This document shows, one piece after another, positions 1-10,912 of a DNA stretch of 64,000 nucleotides. Source of the DNA: Apostichopus japonicus (Eukaryota; Echinodermata; Holothuroidea; Aspidochirotida; Stichopodidae); contig NC_092568.1 of assembly GCF_037975245.1 (NCBI RefSeq), positions 7,857,501 to 7,921,500 on the forward strand, read 5' to 3'. How positions within the stretch are numbered: position 1 is the first letter of the stretch; each line of letters begins with the position of its first letter. The notes beneath the pieces are model-generated. The model was not told where the DNA came from. It made no database searches and was given only the letters and a program-made list of their open reading frames with translations. A program made the position numbers and the translations under genes.

Positions 1-863
1 TTTACATAAACTGAGAGCATGATGTTAAGAAAATAGCCGAGATTTCAAAGATGACATCTCGTACACCTAAATACAGGATGTAAAAACCATTACCTCGTGT
101 AGTTTAACCTACCAGTAGTATTCATTAGTTTCAATTCCCTCATAAGTGTGATCATAACATTTTTCCAGTAGCATGGATCATTTTAGTTTACATATTACAG
201 CTTATTGCTTTGAAAGTTCTATGTAATCCGGATAATTTTACCTGGACCAGTTACAAAGCTGCTGGAACTGTACTGTAACCACCATAAATCTTGATTTTCA
301 GGAATAAAAATTAGTTTGTGGAATCAGCATGGCCAAAAACTTTTTCAATGATTTTATCTGTGCACGGTTGTCTGTCTCGTGTATTTCTTCTGCAAACCAC
401 TACAGGCATACTGTTGCAAACAGCATGTGATATACATACGCACACTCTCTGCAGTTTTTTTACCTCCTTTGTGCATGATGTTTATACTTGTTCATAACGT
501 CAGATTATCGCAGTTTCTGTTCATCCTCTCTGTATTGCATGCCCCTTGACCTTTTATCTGATACCGTCATTTACATATTAACCGACATTTATAACCTCCA
601 GATATTTGTTTATTACACGGTCCAGGTGGCCTTTTACTCTTGTTGTTTTGGGGGGTCTATCAATAACCCTTGGTCACCAATAAACCTTTAACTTCCTCTT
701 AAGCTCCTCTAACCCTCCGTCTCCAAAAAACTCACACCTCGTACAGACCCTTTTATTAAAAACTAAATCTTTGATATTTCTATTGTTAACCGTTGGAGTC
801 CAAATCTGTGATGATTTTTTTTTCATTCTTGTTTTTTCCCCGCCTTTCTTTGTTTGTTTCTAG
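1..863 (+). other. Probable intron of the RRBP1-like gene
   Basis: AT-rich DNA with no coding block or named repeat that I can support. The 67-codon open frame at 488-691 lacks splice context and has no coding character. Confidence 0.4.
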
Positions 864-920
864 ACGACTCTAGACTCTTCCTATACATCACCTCCTGACC
901 TCACGCAGTCAGTCTACGAT
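864..920 (+). CDS. Candidate 57-nt cassette exon of the RRBP1-like gene
   Basis: A pyrimidine-rich tract ending in tttctag at 857-863 precedes an open block that ends at a good donor (GAT|gtaagg, 920/921). Only phase 0 is free of stops; it reads TTLDSSYTSPPDLTQSVYD. Length is a multiple of three and the phase equals that of every core RRBP1-like exon downstream, so it could be included or skipped without changing frame. The peptide is Ser/Thr/Pro-rich rather than coiled coil, as expected of a linker. It may instead be a chance open stretch; a transcript would decide. Confidence 0.45.
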
Positions 921-3213
921 GTAAGGAAACTCCCGTCAATTAATGACAAGTTATTTTAATTTGTCCTCAAGTCTTTTGCCTTGCTCGAACCAAATTTCTC
1001 CTCATTTTGTCCGCATGAGATTAATAGCTTCTTGCATGTTACTTTTGGGATGTGTACATAGAGCCCTGTAGATTTCCTGTTTTACATCTTTTCTCTCTGT
1101 TTTACCATTTTTTTTGTCTTACCTTTTTTTGCTTAAAAAAGCGATGAAATATTATTATAGACCATCAGTTAAATTGATATTAATTAGATTTTCTTAGAAC
1201 AGATTATCAGATGCATACTAGTGTTGGTGATTTAAAATTTCACTATAGTGAAAGTAAATTACTTCATCTCATATTAGAAACTGCCAACTACTTCAAATGT
1301 AAATACCTTTAAAATCAGTTTTCCACCTATTTTGTCACATATGAGTCAGGGTCTTCATTTTCCATCCGTTGCACTTTCCATCTCTACCTGTAAGGTTAAG
1401 ATACTATTACATATAGTTATTTAATGCTCTCTCTAGAAACTTTTCCATAAATTGTATGTAGATTAACTTCCTCTTCAAAACAGCTGTGAACAATAGTTTT
1501 ACAGGTGGGGGCCCATAGGGTTGAATGTCATGTATATCCCAGTAAATAATTCATATTTGACTTTCTCTCAAAAAAATATTGTTTGTTCTTCATCAAACTA
1601 CAGTAGCCCGCAGGAATATTTCTACAAATTGTAAAATATTGAAAAAGTGAATTAACAATTATTCGAATAATTAAAACATCATTGTTTCAGGGACTCTTTG
1701 TCATAGTTAGTTGAAACATCTATTCATTAAAGACTTTCCTTGTTTTTTTTGTGTGGATAATAGCAGTTTCCTTTTCAACTGTACTTTTTTTTTACAATAT
1801 CTGTTTGGTGGGAAGAATATTGTCATAGGAAAATTACTGCAGGGATCTCCCAACATTTCTTTGGTTCATTAATTCTATTCTTGCTCTACTTCGGTGGCAG
1901 GTGAAGGATGTACAAATTGGAGGGGGGGGGGACAGGGTACGACAAAGTCGTTGTATTGAAATGAACAAATTCATGACATGCTTTAGTACGATTTAGTGCA
2001 AGTTTGTCCTAATACCTAAACAATATTTTCTAGTTATCTTTGTTTTGAAATGAACAAATTCATGAAACAATCAAGTAGAATAGATTCGTTCACGTTCAGC
2101 AGAATTTTCAAGTTTGTCTTAACTAAACGAGATTTAGTAATCATCGTATTGAAATGAACAAATTCATGACATGCTTTAGTACGGTTTAGTGCAATTTTGT
2201 CCTAATACCTAAACAATATTTTCTAGTTATCTTTGTTTTGAAATGAATAAATTCATGAAACACTCAAGTAGAATAGATTCGTTCATGTTCAGCAGAATTT
2301 TATAAGTTTGTCTTAACTAAACAAGATTTAGTAATCATCGTATTGAAATGAACAAATTCATTTTCGCTGTAGTAGGTTCATGTTTAACACAGTTTGCAAG
2401 TTTGTCTCACCTAAACGAAACTTTTATAGTAAGCATTGTTTAGAAATGAACAAATTCATGACATGCTATAGTAGGTTAGATTGGTTCATGTTTCACACAA
2501 TTTTGTCCCGCTTAAATAAGATTTGTTAATCCTTTGTTATGAAGGGAACAAAAATTCATGCAGTTCTGGATGGATTAAAGCTTTTGTTTGTACATTTACC
2601 ACGATGCCATACATAGCAAAGATTAACTGGAATTGTACCAGAAAAATTTATCTTAGCTGATCCAAAGCTATATGCTATTGATTCCTTGTTTTAAGTATTT
2701 CATTAGGGGGAGTTTGGGGGGGGTTACTTGTTCTAATATTTGCAGTAAGTAATATACAACAGATGAATTATTAGGTGTGATCACAAATGGGTGAGGATCA
2801 TAAACTTAAAATATGTTGTTTATTGAATAGCAGCCTGTGTTATCATCTTGGTCCTGATTGGCTCGTTAAGTATAACCCTCTGAAATAGCCCTAATCGTGA
2901 TGGGTTTCACTGGTTAGGTCCCAGTAACATCAAACCTTTAATTTATCAATCAAAGTAGGCTCTGCAGTGGGTCATAAGTAATGCCCCCATTTTAACATTT
3001 AAGTATTTTGCCCGAAGGTACTACTTTTACGACCTTTCACATTACTCCTAGACATCGAGGGGGGTTAAAACTGCCAATAGCACTCCCTAAGAAAAATATG
3101 TTTGCTGAAGTTTGAACAGTGACCACTACATTTTATGTTTTCTCTTATTTGACCTTTGAGCAGATTTGGGGAATATCAATGGCCTTGAAACCTTTATGCT
3201 ACTGATAATATAC

Positions 3214-3244
<31 letters not shown>

Positions 3245-3330
3245 GGATTTGATAGATAAGAGTAGATTCTGCATGTGGTGCGATTTAAGTGTTCTAGAAT
3301 GATATGGATCAACATGTTTTCATGTTCCAG
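921..3330 (+). other. Probable intron of the RRBP1-like gene
   Basis: Non-coding, AT-rich. It holds the 193-bp tandem repeat (annotated separately) and a (TA)n run near 3214-3236. It ends in the acceptor catgttccag at 3321-3330. No other exon is apparent. Confidence 0.5.
1953..2560 (+). repeat. 193-194-bp tandem repeat with a two-part unit
   Basis: The phrase gtattgaaatgaacaaattc recurs at 1953, 2146 and 2340, a period of 193-194 bp. Each unit contains a second half-unit starting with a near copy (ttttgaaatgaacaaattca at about 2043), so the unit looks like a diverged dimer of roughly 90 and 103 bp. The first two units are nearly identical. The third and the partial fourth, up to about 2560, are clearly diverged. 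Confidence 0.85.
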
Positions 3331-3525
3331 GACACATCCGACTACCAGAAAGTGGTAGCAGACTTAGCATCCTCCAAGTCAACTATAGAACAACTCCAGA
3401 AAGATAGAGAATCAGTCGCCGGGGAGCTAGACGACGTCAAGAAGCAACTCAACCAGCTTAAAAACGAATTGGGAGCAGCCAATCAGAGAGCTGAGAGTAA
3501 TAGCGCTGGACCAGAAATGGAACAG
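3331..3525 (+). CDS. RRBP1: RRBP1-like exon: 65-residue coiled-coil segment
   Basis: Acceptor ttccag|GAC and donor CAG|gtgaga. Reads DTSDYQKVVADL... to ...GPEMEQ in phase 0. An ATG-initiated frame starting at 3304 includes 27 intronic bases before the acceptor and should not be taken as the start of a protein. Confidence 0.8.
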
Positions 3526-6500
3526 GTGAGAGGGAAGTCCTAGAAAATACCACAAAAAAGTAACTTCCATCCAGTCCGGTGAAGGAGATAATAAAATATG
3601 TATTTGACGCCATAGCCCCATTCAATCAAAAGTACAGTATGAAATGTTTCCCGAAAGGCACTGAGGGTGGTATTGAAGAACTTAGCAAGCATAGACTCCC
3701 GATGTGTGCCCTGATTCATTCGCTCTGGCTTTGAGTACAACATTTCTGTTTGCTGCCTTTTGGACAAATATAAACTGTAATAGTATAGTACTTACCCAAT
3801 TTGCGATCCCCGTTATAGTCGTTGCCGACTTTGCAATCTGCGGGCCCCCTCACAACTTTGCAAGGTGGGCAAGTGTGACTCCTTAGTTTTCCCTATTGGG
3901 AAAACAAAAATGATGTTAAATTTTAGTTTTGACCATCAAGGGTGCGATTAAATGTTAAGAACAACATTTGACGAGATCTTTAGATGGCTCTAATTTAGTC
4001 AGAGGTAAAAAGGGGGCGCTGGATAGTAATTGGAATTTTTTTTTAAATTTTCACAAGTAAATAGTTTTATGTGTAAACATTTCTTGAACATGATTATTAT
4101 TTTATTTTCATTTTTAATTAAGTAAATTAATTTTATGTTATTTTATTTACGTTTATATATTTTATTGTATTCATTTTGTGATTTCAGTTAAAGCAGAATG
4201 TTGCCAGTGCTAACACTGAGAATCAAAGGCTAAGTACTGATCTAGAAACTGCCAGTACCACCATTAAAGACTTGAAGAGCCAACTGGAGAACAAAGGAAG
4301 CTCACAGGATCTACAGAAAGAGCTCACTGCAACAAAAGATGCCCTGGAACAAACCAAGAAACAGTCTTCCACAGAAAAACAACTCCTCGAGACGCAAATA
4401 GAGAAGTTGAAGAAGTCCCTACAGGACTCCGAGGGCAACAACAATAGCCAAAAGACTACGGAGCTGGAGAAGGAACTCACAACAGCGAAAGGAGAGGCGT
4501 CCAAGGCTAAGGAGGAGTTGAAGAAATTGACAGCGGAATTAGAGAAATCTAAAACTCAAAACGGTGAACCAGCATCGAGCGATTCAGACGCCAACATTAA
4601 GGTAAGGAGACTTTGGGATCATGCCTGAGGGGAGGGGGGAGACCTGAGGGGGCAGGTGGGAGGCCTGAGGGCAGGTGGGAGACCTGAGGGCAGGTAAGAG
4701 GGGAGGTGGGAGGCCTGAGGGCAGCTGGGAGGTCAGGGCATTACAGCTCTGGGTTTAATCCCAGGGATCAGTTAAGGGGGGGAGGAAGAGTGCTAAATGG
4801 GAAAAGTGGTTCCATACTGAAAGTCATTTCATGCTTTCTTGTTCATCTAATGTTCACAGGAGATAGCCGCTTTAAATAAGACCCTCACGGAGGAGAGACG
4901 ACTAAAGAAGGAGTTAGGCATCGCAGCGGGGAGGTTACAGCAAATGCTGAAGAAGAACCAGGCCTTGCTGGAGAATGAGAGAAAAACAAGTAATCAATTA
5001 AGAACTGAACTAGGAAAAGAGCCTGAGGTAAGCCATTAATGATCAACTGCTCCTCTCATACCTCCTACTAATACCCTCATATAAGTATGTACACACAAAT
5101 AGATACATGTCGACAAGATGCAGTGAAGGCCACTTGTTTCTGTCGGAAACGTTTGACCTGGCCCAAGTCAAAAGTGTCCGCTAATAATACCAGATATGTG
5201 CCTATGTTTGCTATTCTGGTGATGAAGAATTTGATTCATTCAGAACATTTAAATTCAGCCCACACTGGCCATAACGTGTTAAAAAGTGATGGAGGATTTG
5301 GACTTTTCTCATTGTTAGGCTGTTATCCTTCTTTCTTTTTTTCTCTCACTCTCTGTCCTTGGTTCTGTATTTGTGCCATTTACTTGCCACATCTATGCAA
5401 TCTATTATGTAAACAAGACATGAGAAGTTGTACTGCCATATTTTGCAAACTGACCATTTAAGAAAAATTGTCCGTCATGTTAGCTCTGCCAAAATACTCC
5501 AGAACCATGTTATCTCAATGTTTACTCGACCTATGATATTTATTAATATATATCTTGCAAACAGAGTTTCATCAAAGATCTGCCTCAATTTTGTATCCCA
5601 CGTTAAATATTTAGCAAAACTGTAATCGTTCCAACAGCACAATAGCCAATGAGAGGAAAATCTCCTCTGTTTAATATCAAAAGCATACAGTAGTCCTCCT
5701 TGTGAGCATGCAGATTGTGCATAAAATGAAAAAGTGATTTGATAAATGGAGCTATTGTTTATTTCACAGATGATCAATCTTTTTATCCTTTTAATGGATT
5801 ATTAATTTCCATAGAATTATGCAGAAAAAAGCTGACAATTTAGACACAAAAAGAAAAGAAAAGAAATGATAATGGTGAAAAAAATGGAATGTAACATGTC
5901 CTTGTGACTCTTTCCACTTTCAGTCTGCAGCAGCAACTCAAAAGCCAAGGTAACAGGATAATTACCTACCTAGCGCCCCCAAGGCTTCATGTATCACTGC
6001 CTAATTTCAAGGGAATAGCAAAGTTACCTTTATCCGGTTTATACCATTTTTACTAAAAAAAAAGAAACAGCCTCAGTGTTTTTAAATAATTGCACACATT
6101 TCAGCATTGTTTGAATTGTTGTCCTAGTCTGCACCTCCTCGGTGGGTTATCGATGGCAAACTAAACCTCATTATGTCGCAAGATTCTCACTCCTTCTGTC
6201 TCAGTACGTTTTAATGTTTACCATTTCAAAACCGAAGCTCATATTTTGCCAGTGATTGCCTTTCGAAACAACTTTGTTCTGCAAAATGTCTGTCGAAATT
6301 TTTTTAATTTTCTGCGATGACAAATGCAGTTCATCCAATCTTGTGTCACTTTGTCCAGCCATACATTCTTCGTCTAATCAATTCAAGTTTGTTTGGTCAT
6401 GCATTCCATATTACGATCAGAAAGTTAAGAGATAAATGCAAATAATGGTCACTTTTTTTTCCCCTGTTTTTTAATTCTTTTTGCTCATATATCAAAATTA

Positions 6501-9500
6501 ACTGTTTATTTTCTATGACTACAGTGTTATATGAGATGATCGTGGTTGATAATCTACATAAAGTTTACGCTGTGTAACGCGCTGTATTCATCATCCCCCC
6601 CATCCCTCCCCACCACCACTCAGCTTTAAGCCTTAACTTATATTGTATTATAATATGTATATCTTCCCCCACCCCTTTGCGCTCTTTTTTACTTAGCTTG
6701 CACTTTAACCCTTTACTGTAGCCTAGTAACTCATGAGGTGATTGGTTTTATCCTCTGACCCAGGTTTGGTTCCTTCTGCTCTAAACTTTTGAGAATATCT
6801 GTGAGATTACTGCTCTCTGAAAAATGAGTGATGTGATGGAGTATGGAGAACAAAGGAGATCAAAAGTCATCACACACAACCTGAAAGTACCTCATAAAGT
6901 AGATGAATAAAATTAAATATAACACCGTGGATAAAAATTATCTGTCATCACTTGGACATCCTGTTGATGTCACAAGTTTGGTGGGATTGAAACCCTTTCT
7001 GTTATAGGTGGTAACATCATGCCGTATAAATTCGAGCAATTCATAGGTTCCTGTGTGTAATATCCCGCGGTGTCTGGTAGTGTCTGCAGGAGTTTATTGC
7101 ATCCACTGCGGTTGAGGTTTCTCTCATATTTGTCGTTTTTTGTGCACGCTTTTCTTTTTATTCCTCTGCCGGCTTTCCACCCCTTCTAGGCTGAAGTAAG
7201 CTCCTCTTTAACAGACAGTCAACTGGAGGAAGAATTGGCTGAAGCTCTCCAAGAGGTACTGTAACCCAACATGGGTTAATGTCTTTGTGTCGGCCATGAT
7301 CTGGTCCTAGACAGTGTTTGTGTATCCTAAGGTCGTCATCATCAGTTCAGCCTAACCAACCACTTCCTCTGTGAAAACAACCAACCTAGCCTTATATTCC
7401 CTCCATATGTATGTATGTTAGGGTAGAAGTTCATCGTCACCAGATGTTAAATACTACAGAGAATTTTTCCAGAAAATTGTATCATAATCGGGTTAAAAGG
7501 AAGAGATTACTTTTGAACATTACAATTCTCTGGCAGATGTTAATCCTTATTATGGCAGATTTGTGTGGTGTTCCACAAGGCAGGTTTGTTTTCACCGAAA
7601 GTGGTTGCTTGGGATGTCACCCTGAGGATGTGAGTTGACTGATTGTTAAAAACACAAGGAACCATGTAGATGAGTCACCACCAGTTGGCGCTATTATTAC
7701 ACCTTTTGAGCTCTCTATTAATTTGCTTTGCTGTTATTTATTTACTTAATTTTGTATATATTTTTCATTTTATAATATTGCATGCTCATGTAGTTGGTGC
7801 TCAGCTACAGCTTAAAGGCAGCGTACAAGACGTCTCATTTTTAAACAGTCTTGTCTTTTCCTTCTTGCACGATACAGCCAACTTAATTGGACCTATATTT
7901 TATATATTAGCACCTCACTTTAGACAACAATCATTGCAATCAATAGAGACATGTACTCTAGAATATGTCTAGCTCCATTGGAAGAAATCTTGCTGATTTA
8001 TCAGATTGTAAACTATTTCCAAAAAGCGCAATCAAAGTTTGATTTTACGGTATTTACTGTAAGAAAAAACAAATTGCTCGTCTTTCATTGCCGAATAGAC
8101 AGAAATTGTATATAATGAAGATATTTGTTGGTCATCTTTCAAAGACAGTCAATAAACAATCCTTAAATCCCACCTTTGAAACAGATAAACTTACTCACTC
8201 TGAAATATCTACCCTGCTCTCACTATATAGTATATACACACTATCAAAGATCACTGCATGTATTTTGCAGTTGCCTATTGCTTTAAGTTTTTGCTGGGTT
8301 TATTGCACCATTAGTCTCTCCTCTGCTATTTTATTATCTTTTATAATTATTATTTATAAATATCATCAACTAGTTCATTACTAGTAGCAAACTCATTATG
8401 TAGATTTTCCGTACACTATTTTAACCAAAAATTTGGCATTTCCCTGTAGTTCCCTGTAGTTCCCATTTTTTTTTTTTTTTTAATTGATCAAATCGTATCT
8501 TATTTTCCTTAAGTACCAGTGACTGTATATTGCAATTATTTTCTAGCATCCGAATAAAATAATTCCAATATTTTAAGCCATGGGGAAAACTTTTTTTTTT
8601 TTTGTGAGAATTAGACTGTAGCACTTGGTTTAACAGTTTACCTGTAAATTACATTGGTTAAACCCATTACAGCTTCGTTTTCAAATAGGTTTCCCTCATA
8701 AAGGACTTAAACCGTTCAACTTGGGTCAATAACAACAAAGCTATAGAAATTATTGAAGTTGCCTACTTTTTAAATAAAACAAATTTTGATTTTGATTCAT
8801 GCTGGTCCCTAAATCGATGGAGGTGAGAATTGTGTGCTTTTTTTGGTGTCGGAGGAAACTTAACCATCGGTTGTGTTCATAATCTCACCTCACTAATCAA
8901 GGGTTGTCAGATGCTTGTGGTCGACGATGTAGGGCAGGGCTGGCCAGCCTGTGAGGACATCCTACGTGGGTCTCCGAGATCTGTCATTGCTGTCATAGTG
9001 CTGAGAGGTTGTTTGCTCTTTGGGAAGTTAAAATACAAATATTGCTTGCTGAATAGTTTAAGCAGGGTTGACACCTGAGTCAGTACTCTAAACGTACATG
9101 CTCATCAGCTTTGTACATTTTAATGGAGCAAAATCAAGTGCCTACTAACAACGTACAACGGCTTATTATCTCATCGCATGACTACACATTAGAGTCTGGG
9201 TTGCTAGTGTAGTCTACCAATTCATCTAGCATTAACAGTTACGGCCCTGGAATTCCTACAGAACGGCCACCCTCGTCATTGTAGTTTGAAGTAAATAGCA
9301 CATTTACCGACTGACCAAATAGGACACTTGCTCCTGAAGAAAATACATCCCCTTTGGAATGTGTGTTTTATATGCTTTTGCCAACCTCCTACCCCAACTC
9401 TACTAAGTGTGTCCACTTTATCATTTTTAATAGCAGTGCTATGGATAAACCAAATCAGAAATATTTGTCATGACACCTAGTTTACTCTTTCCTCTCAATA

Positions 9501-10861
9501 TTCATACCTTGGAGACAATTAAAACGAAAATTGTCTATATGCATGTTATATTCAATACCAATTTCTTTTATCTTAGTTACATTGAAGGCCCATCATTTAA
9601 ATGTCTCACCCCGCATGATTTAGCACAGACATTTTATGACTCAGTGCTGATGATGTTAAATAGGGATGCCATAAACTAAGTTGAATTTTTTTCGATTTGT
9701 TAATGAGGCGTATATTATAAATTGCAAATTTGTCAGTCACACATGATACTAGAGTTCATGTCTGGGTGCCGTGTTGTTAATTAATATGGGGATGCAATAA
9801 ACTAAATAGAAATGTTTTCGATCGTTAATGAGACGTATATTATAAATTGCAAATTTGTCAGTCACACATGATATTGGAGTTCATGTCTGGGTGCCCTGTT
9901 GTTAATTAATATTAAACCAACGGAACATCGTTTGACAGAATGATTAGAATTCATAAAAGAAAAACTACTTTTGACCATACAACTTAGACTGTAGTAGGAG
10001 CCGACATTATCATCAAATATGCCTAATATTAGACCACTCCCAATGAAATATCTTTTAAAAAAATGTAAATCTTTAAAACCAGGACAGAGATATGTTTATG
10101 AAACTAACCTGCTCTCCAAAAGTTGGTGTTATATGAATAATTCAACTAGAGACATCTGACTGGGAAATGAACTTTCAGTACTTAAGTTCCACCCTTAACA
10201 CATCCTGTAATGATCTTGTGCAGACTTCTTATATTCCTAATCCTTATGCGCACTAATAAAACCACTGTTATATGCTTAGGGATTGAAAATGTTGTTATAT
10301 TTATGGAGCACCTCCTGTTGCACTCACAGCACTCTTTGTTTTGGGGTTTGTGTTTTAACTCAATTTGTTTGTATTATTTGACATGTTAATCTAGTTTAGA
10401 TATTCATGTTAACCTTTTATTATCATTTTTGTAGTCATAATCATGCTTCAGAGCAAAGAATCATTCGTTATTTTGCTTGCTTCATTCCACATCTCCATTT
10501 TACTGTCTCTGTGTTATGTTATAACAATGTGGCTACTGTAAGAGCCACATCATCATATCGTCAAATTGTTTATGTTGGTTTACTTGAGTGTTAGCATCTT
10601 TTTAATGTGTTTTTTTTTTTTTGCCGTTCAACTATGAAATCCTTTTGTTACTTTGTGGATGCATGGATTCGATTCGTCTTTATTATGCAAGGCCACGCTC
10701 TTGTCTGAGTTTATTTCACATAGTGGAAAAGTGATCCTTTCTACCGTATACTTCATGAGTAGTAGAGCCTTCCGAAGTATAGCAATTGCTGCGTCATGTA
10801 TATGAAGTATAATAATTGCTGTGTAATCCCAGAATGCAACTGCATGCATGTATTCAAAGCC

Positions 10862-10912
<51 letters not shown>

